Shown: positions 15,715 through 24,684, numbered from the stretch's first letter. The stretch is DNA of 64,000 bases from Thermogemmatispora tikiterensis (GCF_003268475.1 NZ_MCIF01000002.1:5400100-5464099); one strand, 5' to 3'. Translations and numbers: made by a program. The notes: generated by a model not told the origin, from the sequence alone.

Positions 15715-16299
15715 CTAGCTGATCACACCCAGGCTGCGCAAGGTCGTCAGCGCTTCCTCAACCACTGCGGGCGAGAGATTCAACTGAGCCTTGATCTGCT
15801 CGACCGAGCGCTCGCCGTTCACCATCGTGAAGACCAGGCGCAGAACAAAGCGCTGGCGCATGCTGAAGCCCGCCAGCAGCTGGGCATCGAGCGGGCGTAG
15901 CGGTCGGGGGACCGGCGTCAGCGAGAGGGAAGGGGGCGAGGCGGGAGAGGCAGGAGGAAGCGCGGCCTGAGCCGGCCTCGCCCCCGGTCCTGGCCGTGGC
16001 TCAGGCTCGGGCAGAGCGGGACGTACCAGGGAGCGCAGGACCTGCTCGACATCGGGCTGAATACGCACCTGCCACTGATCCCGACTGCTCAACAGCGCAT
16101 AGGCTCGGGCCCCACTCGCCAGCAGCGTGCCGTTTGGTCCCTGGATGAGGCTTTCGAGCACCGTTCCCTCCTTCACAAAGACCAGGCCCTGGCAGGTGCC
16201 GCGCACAGAAGGTACGCTCACCGTCGTTGAGAGAATCGCCGATTGCCCCTGCAGGTAGTCCAGAAGGGTCTGTAAATCAAGGTAATAGACCTTATCCAT
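15715..16299 (-). CDS. Two-domain protein: N-terminal DUF4388-like region, Pro-rich linker, winged-helix tail
   Basis: 194 residues from the ATG at 16299 (MDKVYYLDLQTLLDYL); a GTG at 16356 would add 19 residues but has its site too close. Residues 1-90 resemble the DUF4388/PATAN-type regulatory domain (LLDYLQGQSAILSTTVS and GLVFVKEGTVLES). Residues 95-135 are a Pro/Ala linker. The last 55 residues (RQRFVLRLVFTMVNGERSVEQIKAQLNLSP) look like a small winged helix. It shares an operon with the HAMP-like membrane protein, so a signalling role is inferred. Confidence 0.55.
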   Translation of the reverse strand: MDKVYYLDLQTLLDYLQGQSAILSTTVSVPSVRGTCQGLVFVKEGTVLESLIQGPNGTLLASGARAYALLSSRDQWQVRIQPDVEQVLRSLVRPALPEPEPRPGPGARPAQAALPPASPASPPSLSLTPVPRPLRPLDAQLLAGFSMRQRFVLRLVFTMVNGERSVEQIKAQLNLSPAVVEEALTTLRSLGVIS

Positions 16300-16763
16300 C
16301 GTCGTCTTCGTCGTCGCACGGGGAGAACGCTCTCGAAGCCCATCCCATAGTCTCACTCCGCTTACAACCAGCAGCTGCGGCGCGACAGCAGCACAGTGAG
16401 CATCAGCCTGCGAGAGAGACGCTGGCTTCAGAGCCTGCTCATCGAGGGTGAAACACTCCCCTGGCTGCAGTGGGCGCGATCTCGCGATTCTGCGTTTGCC
16501 ATTCTATCACGGCCTGGGGGGTCTTGCATAGAAAAAAACCATTAAGATAGCACTCTGGTAATACTCGGGATGGAAAGGCTAGAGCATCGCTGCACTTGTG
16601 CCCGTCCAGAGACTTTTCTTTTCTGTTGAAATCAGTGTATAGTTATTATAGAGAGCGTCCATCTGAGGGCGCAACTGCTCTCTGGAGCAAACCATTCCTC
16701 TTTCCCTCCCATCGCTCCCTGGCGCGCGATCAACAACCTCATCCTCTGGAGGTTCTTCACCAC
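16300..16763. other. Divergent promoter region
   Basis: A minus-strand extended -10, TGA-TAGAAT, lies at 16509-16501 for the 15715-16299 gene. An AT-rich patch at 16620-16655 probably holds the promoter of the patatin gene. No gene is seen. Confidence 0.4.
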
Positions 16764-17864
16764 ATGTCCAGTACTCCAGACCTGCCTCTTGCTCCTCACT
16801 CCCAACCAGACCCCACCTCCTGGACGCTGCAGCCGCCCACGCTGATCGCCGACGCCGTCTTCGAAGGCGGTGGCATGCGCGCTTTGGCCCACATCGGGGC
16901 CTTGGCCGTTGCCGAAGAGCGTGGCTATCGCTGGTATCGCCTGGCCGGCACCTCAGCCGGGGCCATGATCGCCGCCCTGGTCGCCGCCGGCTATAGCGCT
17001 GCCGAGCTACATGCCATCATGGGAGCCATCGACTACCGTCGCTTTGCCGATGAGGCCACCGACGACCATCTGCACCTCCATCAGGTCAGTCGGCTGCTCT
17101 TCAAGCTCGGCCTGCATGCAGGCACCTACCTGGAGCATTTCGTGCGTGAGCTGCTGCTGGCGCGCGGTCTGCGTACCTTCGGCGACCTGCGCCTGCCCTT
17201 CGAAACAGTGGCGGCCAGCGATCCCCCCGCCTATCGCCTGACCGTGATCGCCGCCGACATCAGCCGTCGGCGCCTGCTGTGCCTCCCCCAGGACCTGCAC
17301 AGCGAGCGGGCCGGCTACGGTCTCGACCCTGACCAGCTCGACATTGCCCGCGCCGTACGCATGAGCGCCAGTATCCCCTTCTTCTATGTGCCAGTCATCC
17401 TGCAGCGACCCGACGGTGGCCTCAGCTACATCGTCGATGGGGGCCTTGTGAGCGACTTTCCCCTCTTCGCGCTGGCCCCTGTAGACGGCCAACAGGCCCG
17501 GCCTCTGCTGGGCTTTCGCCTCTGCGAGAACGATGGTGCAGAAGACCAGGACGGAGGCCACGGTGAAGATGGCCAGGACCTATCACGGGCACCAGCCCTG
17601 CTGCCGCCCGGCAACCTCATCGCCTTTAGTCAGGCCCTCCTGGCGACCATGCTCTCGGCCCACGATCGCCTGGTCCTGGAGCAGCGCACTCGGGGGGCCG
17701 AGGCCATCCGTACCATCAGCATCCCCGTCGGGAGCATCGGCGCCACACGCTTTGACCTGAGTCGCGACGAGATCGAGGCCCTCTATCAACAGGGTCGTAC
17801 CGCTGCAGAGCGCTTCTTTGCCGGGCCGGACCCAGGGCAGGCGGGTTCAGCGGCCATGCCCTGA
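16764..17864 (+). CDS. Patatin-like phospholipase
   Basis: 366 residues. The ATG at 16764 has GGAGG (16748-16752) upstream. All patatin elements are present: the oxyanion loop GGGMRA (35-40), the nucleophile elbow GTSAG with S64, and the catalytic aspartate in DGG at 225-227 (YIVDGGLVSDFPL). It would hydrolyse acyl ester bonds of lipids with a Ser-Asp dyad, in the cytoplasm or at the membrane face; no signal peptide is seen. It ends 18 bases before the convergent queD-like gene. Confidence 0.9.
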   Translation: MSSTPDLPLAPHSQPDPTSWTLQPPTLIADAVFEGGGMRALAHIGALAVAEERGYRWYRLAGTSAGAMIAALVAAGYSAAELHAIMGAIDYRRFADEATDDHLHLHQVSRLLFKLGLHAGTYLEHFVRELLLARGLRTFGDLRLPFETVAASDPPAYRLTVIAADISRRRLLCLPQDLHSERAGYGLDPDQLDIARAVRMSASIPFFYVPVILQRPDGGLSYIVDGGLVSDFPLFALAPVDGQQARPLLGFRLCENDGAEDQDGGHGEDGQDLSRAPALLPPGNLIAFSQALLATMLSAHDRLVLEQRTRGAEAIRTISIPVGSIGATRFDLSRDEIEALYQQGRTAAERFFAGPDPGQAGSAAMP

Positions 17865-17882
17865 GCGAGCGCGCGCCTGGTC

Positions 17883-18392
17883 TCAGCCTGGCAGGCGTCG
17901 CCGCAGATCCAGATGGCAGTAGGCGATCTGCGTCGGCGCCTCCGACACGCCCACCGTCAGCGTATGGATATTCAGCGTATTATAGGGTGTAAGCGCCTCC
18001 AGCAGCTCCTGCGCGATATACTCGGCCAGCCGTTCCGCTGTCGAGTTATCGATCGGCAACTCGACCACCTCGGCCCGCGGCAGGACATAGCGCTTCTCGC
18101 CAAAGCGGATCTCCCACTCGTCGGCGGAGGCAATCAGCTCGATATGGGGATTCTTCATCGGCAGCAAGAAGCGATGGTTCAGCTGCTGGCAGATCTCGCG
18201 CGTCAGGCGCTTCAGGATGGTGAAATCGAAGACCAGCTGATCCTCGCTGAGGGTTCCCTCCGCCTCCACGGTGACGCCATAGTTGTGGCCGTGGAGGCGC
18301 TCACACTTGCCGCCGTAGGTAATGAAGTGAGCGGCGCTGAACTGGAGATAGCCGCCCTCCACCTTGACCTTAAAGCTACTTACACTAGCCAT
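17883..18392 (-). CDS. 6-pyruvoyl-tetrahydropterin synthase / QueD family enzyme
   Basis: 169 residues. The zinc site is H22 (FSAAHF), H34 and H36 (CERLHGHNYG), and the catalytic cysteine is C30 in the C-x3-H-G-H pattern typical of QueD (6-carboxy-tetrahydropterin synthase). A conserved C-terminal VSEAPT stretch carries the pterin-binding glutamate. QueD makes the second intermediate of 7-deazaguanine synthesis from dihydroneopterin triphosphate. No queC or queE is adjacent, so a PTPS role cannot be excluded. The protein is longer than E. coli QueD (about 120) by an insertion near residues 85-110. Confidence 0.83.
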   Translation of the reverse strand: MASVSSFKVKVEGGYLQFSAAHFITYGGKCERLHGHNYGVTVEAEGTLSEDQLVFDFTILKRLTREICQQLNHRFLLPMKNPHIELIASADEWEIRFGEKRYVLPRAEVVELPIDNSTAERLAEYIAQELLEALTPYNTLNIHTLTVGVSEAPTQIAYCHLDLRRRLPG

Positions 18393-18857
18393 AGCGGATC
18401 TCTTCTATTGTCCCTCCCTCCCTGCCGGCAGGCCCGCCCAGGCCAGGCCCGCCCGTCGCGAGTCTGGCGTCCATCAACAGGGGACAGACTGCCAGGCTGG
18501 CCCTGCACGTCTCAGATTGAGCCAGGGAGGCAGGCAGCCGCGCTGACTTCCCCGGTCAGCCAGGCGCCAGCGCCGCTACGCTACCGGCGCTCTGCGCCGC
18601 CCCCTGGATGTTGACCAGCCAGGGACACGATACCATTAAGCACCGCCCCTGACAAGAGCCTGTCTCGGCTGGCCTGCCTTGCGGCGCACAAGAGAGAGGC
18701 TCAAAGCTGGGACAGCGGCACTTGAGTTAGCTGTGAGCCGGGGCAAGTGGGCGTTTTTGTTAGCCAGTTGCCTGGAATTCTTTGCGGGCCATTGCTATAC
18801 TGTAACCAGTGCCAGTTAGGGTAACTCCCTGCGAAAGAGCCAAAAAGGAGTATACCG
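18393..18857. other. Intergenic region between queD-like and SCP2 genes
   Basis: No gene is supported. The GC-rich part to about 18700 shows nothing I can name; the promoter of the SCP2 gene is at 18793-18801. Confidence 0.4.
18793..18801 (+). promoter_or_regulatory. Extended -10 of the SCP2-domain gene
   Basis: TGC-TATACT about 57 bases before the ATG at 18858. Confidence 0.55.
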
Positions 18858-19181
18858 ATGACAACTGCTGAGATCTTCGATGCAATGGTTCAGAATGTCA
18901 ACCCGTCAGCCGCGAGTGGGCTGAACAAGACATTCCAGTGGAACATCACCGGAGATGATCCTGGCGTCTATGCCATCAAATTGGAGAACGGTCAGGCCGA
19001 ACTGATCAAAGGCGGCGTAGAGAAGCCCGATCTCACCCTCACAGTCAGTGATAAAGACTGGGCTTCCATTGTCGAAGGCAAGCTTGATCCTACCACGGCC
19101 TTCATGACCGGTAAGATCAAGATCAGCGGCGATATGATGCTGGCGATGCGTCTCCAGAATCTCTTTAATCGGCCTCGCTAA
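18858..19181 (+). CDS. SCP2 sterol-transfer-domain protein
   Basis: 107 residues that form a single SCP2 domain: an N-terminal helix, the FQWNITGDDPGVYAIKL strand pair, the DLTLTVSDKDWASIVEGKLD segment and the closing GKIKISGDMMLAMRLQNLF helix. Single-domain forms bind hydrophobic ligands such as fatty acyl chains in the cytoplasm; no enzyme is attached. AAAAAGGAG precedes the ATG. It is a monocistronic gene with its own promoter. Function beyond lipid binding is unknown. Confidence 0.88.
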   Translation: MTTAEIFDAMVQNVNPSAASGLNKTFQWNITGDDPGVYAIKLENGQAELIKGGVEKPDLTLTVSDKDWASIVEGKLDPTTAFMTGKIKISGDMMLAMRLQNLFNRPR

Positions 19182-19594
19182 GCGCAGGCTTCGACTCCTA
19201 TTTCCGGCTGAGCGAAGCCACTTTCACAGCCGCGCACAGCCAAAAAACAGAGCAACGCAACGCAACGAGCAGAGGCGCTCACGCGGCGTCTCCCGGCTGA
19301 GACACCTTGGTCCCATGAGAGGCTTCTCATGGACCCGAGGTGTTCTTCTCTTTATTCGCTCCTGCGCTGCCTGCTATCGGCTCCCACCCTCGTTTCCTCG
19401 CACGCCCCTTGGGTGGCTCTCCCGAGGCGGCTTTCCTCTCTTATGCCTTGCTAACCCTCCCCAGGTATGGTATACTCACCATGAACAATTGTATCTCGTC
19501 TGCTGCTTGCTTGCGCCGACTACTGGCGTCCTGCAACGAGACGAAGACAAACAAGCGAGACAACCAGCATCCCAGGTGGAGAAAGGCGTCCAAG
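19182..19594 (+). other. Intergenic region before the HTH gene
   Basis: A GAGGC... inverted pair around 19298-19332 (GAGACACCTTGGTC near 19300 facing GACCCGAGGTGTTC near 19332) can form a weak hairpin that may end the SCP2 transcript. The promoter of the HTH gene is at 19448-19476. Confidence 0.35.
19448..19476 (+). promoter_or_regulatory. Promoter of the HTH gene
   Basis: TTGCTA at 19448-19453, a 17-base spacer and TATACT at 19471-19476 with extended TGG. Transcription would start near 19483, so the ATG at 19481 cannot be the translation start. Confidence 0.6.
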
Positions 19595-20164
19595 ATGGCC
19601 CTACGGAGTGATGAACTGCACTATAACCTGCAGCATCTGAATGGCATGTTGACTACCCACGAGGCCGCCAAGCAGCTCGATCTGAGTTACTGGCACTTTA
19701 TGCATCTCGTAGAGGCCGGACGCATCCCCGGCGTACGAGTCGTCGATCGCTGGCTCTTCTCTCCGGCGGACCTCGATGAGTATAAGCGCCGGCGCTACGG
19801 TGAACTGGTCGATCTGGCCCGTACCGCCCTCTCTCACCCCGACGTTGATCTGACCGAGAAACAAGCCACCATCTGTCGCTATCTGGCCAACAGTGAACGC
19901 CCCTCCGCTATTGCCCGCAAGCTTCAGCAGTCACGTCAGGCCGTTTACTCCCAGATTACCCTGATCCGCGAGAAGGTGGCCCGCATCCTCGATCAACGCA
20001 GTGAGGCCGACGCCGACGGCGAGCAGCCCTCTTCCCGTCGCAAGGGCCGTCGCCGGCAGAGCAGCAAAGGGCCGATTCCTTTACCCACTGCGGCCCCTGA
20101 GTCGGAGGCTTCCGCTCGCTCTCCCAGCGCCGAGACCCCTGAGAGTGGTGCGACCCCTTCATGA
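19595..20164 (+). CDS. Two-HTH DNA-binding protein (excisionase/MerR-like plus second HTH)
   Basis: 189 residues from the ATG at 19595, with GGAGAAAGG upstream; the promoter position rules out the ATG at 19481. Residues about 18-66 form a helix-turn-helix 17 / excisionase-like domain (MLTTHEAAKQLDLSYWHFM then GRIPGVRVVDRWLFSPADLDEY). Residues about 85-130 carry a second predicted HTH (LTEKQATICRYLANSER then AIARKLQQSRQAVYSQI). The tail from 140 is basic, then Pro/Ser-rich. No phage or transposon genes lie nearby, so it is more likely a resident regulator than an excisionase. Confidence 0.75.
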   Translation: MALRSDELHYNLQHLNGMLTTHEAAKQLDLSYWHFMHLVEAGRIPGVRVVDRWLFSPADLDEYKRRRYGELVDLARTALSHPDVDLTEKQATICRYLANSERPSAIARKLQQSRQAVYSQITLIREKVARILDQRSEADADGEQPSSRRKGRRRQSSKGPIPLPTAAPESEASARSPSAETPESGATPS

Positions 20165-20281
20165 AGCTCCCCGTGTCTACAGCCCCTTCTCCTCCTCTCT
20201 CCTGGCCCTTCGCTATCCAGCCTGTTCCCTTGCTCACCGTCCCTCCGCTCTGCGCGCCTGCGCGCCCCGCTGTTCCGCGCG

Positions 20282-21469
20282 TTAAGCCGCCTTCGCCTCG
20301 CCTAGAAGCGCGGGCCGGATCGCCGGGCCAAGAGCCGGTATGCGCTCAGCCAGGGCGCGCAAGAGACCGAAGCAACCTGCAAGCATCATGTCGCCATGCG
20401 GCACAGCCTCGTAGTGTGGCAGGGTTGAGCCACGCAGCAGTTCGCGGCGGGGCCCGGTGACCGCCAGAAAGGGTAGCTCCGAGGTGGCAGCTGGCGGCAC
20501 GCGCGCCCGCTCCCGCTCAGGCTCCAACACCAGCGCGCCATGTCCGCTATCGTAAAAGACCTCATCGTTAGTCAACGTGCCGGCGGCCAGCTTCCGCAGC
20601 AGCTCCTCCAGCCTTGCCCGACTGATCTCGCCGGTATGGTGCTCAAAGAGGCCCACAATGCGCCCCTCCACCAGGTGGAAGGCCAGCGTATGGAAATTGC
20701 CGATATTGCAAAGCAGGCAGTCTCTCTGCCGACGCACGCGCGGGTCCTCCAGGGCTCCCAGCGCAGCCGCGGCCCCTGTATCCATCAAGAGCACAGGCAG
20801 CTCTGGTGCCGAACCACTGTATTCCACATAGCGGGCAACACTGCTTTTAATAGCCTGCAGGCGAGTCAGCGCCGGTGGAATCTCCTCCGCCAGGTAAGCG
20901 AAAGTCGCCGGCGTGGGCGAGCGACGGATCATGCGCTCCAGAAACTCGAAGCGGAAGCGTCGATCGCTATAGCCCGGCGGCGCGGCCCCGTGATCAAAAG
21001 CGGCGATGGCCAGCGCATCCACCCGCGGATCAAGATCGAAAGTGCGCAGAGCCTGGACGATCGCCCGCGCGTCCAGATCCTGCAGCTCGATATGGACCAC
21101 ATCGGGGTGCTGGGCCTGCCGGGCGGCCTCCTCCTCACTAATGATCTCAAAGCCCATCTGGGCCACCGCGGTCAGGTCATCGTCGAAAGTGCGCGCCGCC
21201 TCGGGTGTCACCGCCACTGGATAGCCGGCCAGCGCATGATCGCGCGCCGCCCAGTGCGATGGGCCGCCGCCCATTGTCACCCCGGTCAGCAGCAGAGGCC
21301 GGCCTGCCGCCGTCGCCCGGCGAATGCGCTCGGCCACGATCACCGTCGGCGAAGGCATCACCAGCTTGACATTGTTCTCCATCGTCCTGCCGCTTTCGAA
21401 GAGCAGGATATCCTGTGTGCCCGTGCCGATATCGATCGCCAGCACGCGCACCGATGTTGCAGTTGCCAT
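20282..21469 (-). CDS. DUF1786-family protein (ASKHA-like fold, often annotated as PFL-activating-like)
   Basis: 395 residues. It opens with LAIDIGTGTQDILLFE (residues 9-24), which resembles the phosphate-1 loop of the ASKHA ATPase fold, and has MDTGAAAALGAL (about 235) and the NIGNFHTLAFHL stretch (about 265) as a phosphate-2-like part. This layout fits the DUF1786 family, which often carries the misleading name pyruvate formate-lyase activating enzyme; there is no radical-SAM CxxxCxxC motif, so that name should not be used. Function unknown. It is transcribed alone from an extended -10 at 21631-21623. Confidence 0.75.
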   Translation of the reverse strand: MATATSVRVLAIDIGTGTQDILLFESGRTMENNVKLVMPSPTVIVAERIRRATAAGRPLLLTGVTMGGGPSHWAARDHALAGYPVAVTPEAARTFDDDLTAVAQMGFEIISEEEAARQAQHPDVVHIELQDLDARAIVQALRTFDLDPRVDALAIAAFDHGAAPPGYSDRRFRFEFLERMIRRSPTPATFAYLAEEIPPALTRLQAIKSSVARYVEYSGSAPELPVLLMDTGAAAALGALEDPRVRRQRDCLLCNIGNFHTLAFHLVEGRIVGLFEHHTGEISRARLEELLRKLAAGTLTNDEVFYDSGHGALVLEPERERARVPPAATSELPFLAVTGPRRELLRGSTLPHYEAVPHGDMMLAGCFGLLRALAERIPALGPAIRPALLGEAKAA

Positions 21470-21622
21470 ACGAAACCTGAGCCCCCTTTCTGCCCTCTTC
21501 CTGACAAGGCCGGGATGGGCCAGAGCAACCTTCTTCCGTGCTGTCCTCCGTCCCTGACTCCTGATCAGCGCCAGGGGGCCGGCAGACTCTGCTCTTGACG
21601 CCTCCCATTCAGGCCTCAGTTC

Positions 21623-21631
21623 AGTATAGCA
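21623..21631 (-). promoter_or_regulatory. Extended -10 of the DUF1786 gene
   Basis: On the minus strand TGC-TATACT reads at 21631-21623, about 155 bases upstream of the ATG at 21469. Confidence 0.5.
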
Positions 21632-21688
21632 TGTCGGCGTCGGTCCTGGGGGCGGCCTGCTCTGCTGCTGGCGTCCTTGCCGGACCAG

Positions 21689-22030
21689 CTAGAAACTGAT
21701 CAGCGTGAAGCCGGAGCGCGTTGTGATCGGGCGCACCTTCTTCAGCGAGCGCCAGGCCGACTTACTCATGCGGGCCCGTTTGCGCAGAGCTGTCAGCTGC
21801 CCATCGGAAAAATGCTCGGACGCCACCAGCACAAACGTCCGCAGTTCCGCGCGCAGCTGATTAAGACGGCGCTCCAGCTCGGCCAGGCGCGCCCGATCGT
21901 GTGGCAGCCCCTGGACAGCCAGGCGGGCCAGATCCGCCCACTGGCTCATCAAGGGACGCATGCCCTCAAAGCGCTCTGCGATACAGGTAGCTACCATCTC
22001 AAAGTCAGGTACGGACGCCAGATCTGCCAT
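21689..22030 (-). CDS. Hypothetical 113-residue helical protein
   Basis: No family recognised. The ATG at 22030 follows a GAAGGAAGGAAGGAGACGAGG-type purine-rich stretch, an unusually strong ribosome-binding region. The protein looks wholly helical with a Leu-heptad stretch near residues 45-68 (RARLAELERRLNQLRAEL) that may form a coiled coil, and a basic tail (RKRARMSKSAWRSLKKVR). No membrane segment or signal peptide. Confidence 0.6.
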   Translation of the reverse strand: MADLASVPDFEMVATCIAERFEGMRPLMSQWADLARLAVQGLPHDRARLAELERRLNQLRAELRTFVLVASEHFSDGQLTALRKRARMSKSAWRSLKKVRPITTRSGFTLISF

Positions 22031-22217
22031 GCTCCTCGTCTCCTTCCTTCCTTCCTTGTTTACTTGCTGTTGGCCCTCTCTCGCTCGACCAGGCCGAGGC
22101 TGCGGCTGCTCAGCTCTACCTACCAGCGTTGGGCAGCGCGCTCCGTCCGTCCAATTGCTTTGTGGTGAGATGAAAAAAGCCGCTCGACCGGCTCAGCTAT
22201 TTGTGAGCATGTCGTAT

Positions 22218-22250
22218 GCTGCTGTGCTGTGCTGTGCTGTGCTGTGCTGC
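22218..22250 (+). repeat. Pentanucleotide microsatellite
   Basis: About five to six tandem copies of TGTGC, flanked by GCTGC on both sides. Such repeats are prone to slippage and lie about 180 bases upstream of the GH15 promoter. Confidence 0.85.
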
Positions 22251-22426
22251 TCTCCCGAACGAAGAAAGCCCCTCCTCTCCCAAAATGGGAACGGGCGCGA
22301 GCGCCGCAATCAAAGCATGGTTTCACCTCGCGCCCCGCCTCCCAGCCTTTCGGCTCGGCGCCAGCCTGCCTCAGAAATGTGCTTACTGGCCAGGGCAGAG
22401 CCTGGGCAGATCTACAACTCCACCTG

Positions 22427-22435
22427 TGGTACAAT
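22427..22435 (+). promoter_or_regulatory. Extended -10 of the GH15 gene
   Basis: TGG-TACAAT, about 185 bases before the ATG at 22619. Confidence 0.45.
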
Positions 22436-22618
22436 GCATACCAGCAGATAGCAACAGGGGAGCGCGACGCACCGAGGGCGAGGCAGGCTCTGACCAGCCA
22501 GCCAGGCCACAGGAGTGCTGGCTCGCTGCCTGGCAGCTGGGCGCCGCGCACGTCATAGCTTTCTCTGTATACCATACCCTGTTGCTAGAAAGCAATGATG
22601 GCGCGAAAGGACTCTAGC

Positions 22619-24589
22619 ATGGAACAGGCAAAGCCGCACGATGGAGGAGGGACAACGCCGCCCGCGCGGCCAGAAGGCCGCCTTGAGCAGGTAAGAACCG
22701 CGGGTGAGCGCCCGGCAACCTATCTGCCAATCGAAGACTATGCGGTCATCGGCGATCTCCATACGGTGGCCCTGGTCGGTAAAAACGGCTCGATCGACTG
22801 GTGCTGTATCCCTCGCTTTGATTCGCCCAGCGTCTTTGGCGCCCTACTTGATGCGCGTAAAGGCGGTTTCTTTCGCATTGCCCCGCCTCCAGACGATCAC
22901 GTCCCGATGGGACAGAAGCAGCTCTATATTCCCGAGACCAATATTCTGCTGACGCGCTTCCTCACGATCGATGGTGTAGGGGAGGTCACCGACTTCATGC
23001 CGGTGAAGCTGCCCGGCAGTGCTGAACATCAGCATCATCTTTATCGGGCTGTGACGGTGGTGCGTGGCTCCCTCAAATTCAGTCTGGTCTGTCGTCCCGC
23101 CTTCAACTATGCGCGCGACGGGCATGTCGTCCACCTGTCGCCCGAGGGAGCAGTTTTCCACAGCGATGGGCTGTCCCTGGGGCTGGCCAGCACGGTACCG
23201 CTGAGCGAAGATGGAGAGGGCGGCGTACGCGCTGAGTTTACCCTGCATGCGGGCCAATCGGCCTACTTCCTGCTAGAGAGCGCCAGGCGCGGCGACCTTG
23301 GCCCTCAGCATGTTTCCTCCCGCCGTTATCACGAAGCCTTTCAGCGCACACTCAGCTTCTGGCGGCGCTGGCTCTCTCAGTGCCAGTACCAGGGACGCTG
23401 GCGCGAGATGGTCCAGCGCTCGGCCCTCGTCCTCAAGCTGCTCACCTATGCCCCCACAGGGGCGATTGTAGCCGCTCCAACCACCAGCCTCCCCGAGACG
23501 ATCGGGGGGGCCCGCAACTGGGACTATCGCTATACCTGGCTGCGCGACGCCGCCTTCACCCTCTATAGCCTGCTGACCCTGGGCTTCACCCAGGAAGCCG
23601 AGGCTTTCATGCAGTGGCTTGACGCACGCTGCCACGAGCTGAAAGAGAACGGCTCGCTCCAGCCCATGTATGGCGTCAACGGCGAGCAGGAGCTGATTGA
23701 GTACACCCTGGATCACCTGGAGGGCTATCGCCAGAGCCGCCCCGTTCGCATCGGCAACGCCGCCTACAAGCAGCAGCAGCTCGATGTCTATGGAGAGCTG
23801 ATGGATGCCATCTACATTTTCAATCGCTATAGCACGATCTCGTACGATCTCTGGGAGAATCTCCGCCGCCTGCTGGAGTGGCTGCAACATCACTGGGACG
23901 ACCCTGATGAAGGCATCTGGGAGGTACGTGGTGGCCCCCAGCACTTTGTTCATTCGCGCGTCATGAGCTGGGTCGCCTTTGATCGAGCCTTGCGCCTGGC
24001 GCGTCACCGTGGCTGGCCAGCGCCGATGGTCGAGTGGATGGAGACCAGTGCCCGCATTTATGAGCAGATTATGCACAAAGGATGGAGCGAGCGCAAACAG
24101 AGCTTTGTCCAGTATTACGGCAGCGAGGCGGTCGATGCCAGCGCCCTGCTCATGGCCATCGTCAAGTTCACAGGGCCGAACGAGCCGCGCATGCTCAAGA
24201 CCATCGAGCGCATTCAGCGCGAGCTGGCCAGTGACTCTCTGGTGCACCGCTATGATCCCGGGCGGGCTGCCGACGATGGCCTGGGCAGTCAGGAAGGCAC
24301 CTTCAGTCCCTGCAGCTTCTGGCTGGCCGAAGTCCTGGCGCGCTGCGGGCGACTCGACGAGGCGCGCCTGCTCTTGGAGAAGATGCTCACCTACAGCAAC
24401 CATGTTGGCCTCTATGCCGAAGAAGTCGGGCTGTGTGGCGAAGCCCTGGGGAACTTCCCCCAGGCTTTCACCCATCTCTCACTCATCACGGCCTGCACCA
24501 ACATCGACGCCGCCCTCAATCGGGCCCAGGGGAGGCTCAACACTGAGCGGCTGTCGCTGCCGCCCGAGCGTCCCTGGAGTCTGGCCTGA
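22619..24589 (+). CDS. Glycoside hydrolase family 15 (glucoamylase/trehalase-type)
   Basis: 656 residues. The ATG at 22619 has AAAGGA nine bases upstream. After a short polar N-terminus, LPIEDYAVIGDLHTVALVGKNG marks the GH15 bacterial N-terminal domain (about 35-250), followed by the (alpha/alpha)6 barrel with GGARNWDYRYTWLRDAAFT (about 300) and GIWEVRGGPQHFVHSRVM (about 440), and the C-terminal YAEEVGL (about 600) that carries a catalytic acid. It resembles actinobacterial GH15 trehalases and glucodextranases. No signal peptide is present, so it acts on cytoplasmic glucosides; which one (trehalose or maltodextrin) is not decided by sequence alone. Confidence 0.88.
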   Translation: MEQAKPHDGGGTTPPARPEGRLEQVRTAGERPATYLPIEDYAVIGDLHTVALVGKNGSIDWCCIPRFDSPSVFGALLDARKGGFFRIAPPPDDHVPMGQKQLYIPETNILLTRFLTIDGVGEVTDFMPVKLPGSAEHQHHLYRAVTVVRGSLKFSLVCRPAFNYARDGHVVHLSPEGAVFHSDGLSLGLASTVPLSEDGEGGVRAEFTLHAGQSAYFLLESARRGDLGPQHVSSRRYHEAFQRTLSFWRRWLSQCQYQGRWREMVQRSALVLKLLTYAPTGAIVAAPTTSLPETIGGARNWDYRYTWLRDAAFTLYSLLTLGFTQEAEAFMQWLDARCHELKENGSLQPMYGVNGEQELIEYTLDHLEGYRQSRPVRIGNAAYKQQQLDVYGELMDAIYIFNRYSTISYDLWENLRRLLEWLQHHWDDPDEGIWEVRGGPQHFVHSRVMSWVAFDRALRLARHRGWPAPMVEWMETSARIYEQIMHKGWSERKQSFVQYYGSEAVDASALLMAIVKFTGPNEPRMLKTIERIQRELASDSLVHRYDPGRAADDGLGSQEGTFSPCSFWLAEVLARCGRLDEARLLLEKMLTYSNHVGLYAEEVGLCGEALGNFPQAFTHLSLITACTNIDAALNRAQGRLNTERLSLPPERPWSLA

Positions 24590-24642
24590 AGCCAGGCGAT
24601 GCGAGTTGCTCTGGGGCTTGTCTGGCCGGGTGAGCCGGGGCT

Positions 24643-24683
24643 GGAGAGAAGAGGGGCATAAAAGACCCTCCCTCTCGTGTTTT
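24643..24683 (+). terminator. Probable terminator of the GH15 gene
   Basis: GAGAG at 24643-24647 and CTCTC at 24672-24676 close a stem with an inner GGG/CCC pairing, followed by GTGTTTT. Confidence 0.4.
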
Positions 24684-24684
24684 C

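Larger units (their letters stand above)
22031..22618. other. Divergent intergenic region with simple repeat
   Basis: A 588-base region between the minus-strand hypothetical gene and the GH15 gene. It holds a TGTGC microsatellite (22218-22250) and the GH15 promoter (22427-22435). The open frames here are low-complexity and lack support. Confidence 0.45.

Noticed and set aside
19481..19594. Start of the HTH protein at the ATG 19481
   Set aside because: The predicted transcription start is near 19483, so this ATG would not be in the message; the ATG at 19595 has a good site.
20282..21469. Annotation as pyruvate formate-lyase activating enzyme
   Set aside because: No radical-SAM CxxxCxxC motif; the sequence fits DUF1786 with an ASKHA-like N-terminus.
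22120..22575. Minus-strand frame across the microsatellite region
   Set aside because: Its reading frame includes the TGTGC repeat as a run of Ser/Thr/Gln/His and has no ribosome-binding site or family.
23273..24475. 400-codon minus-strand frame opposite the GH15 gene
   Set aside because: Shadow of a well-conserved enzyme; no recognisable domain.
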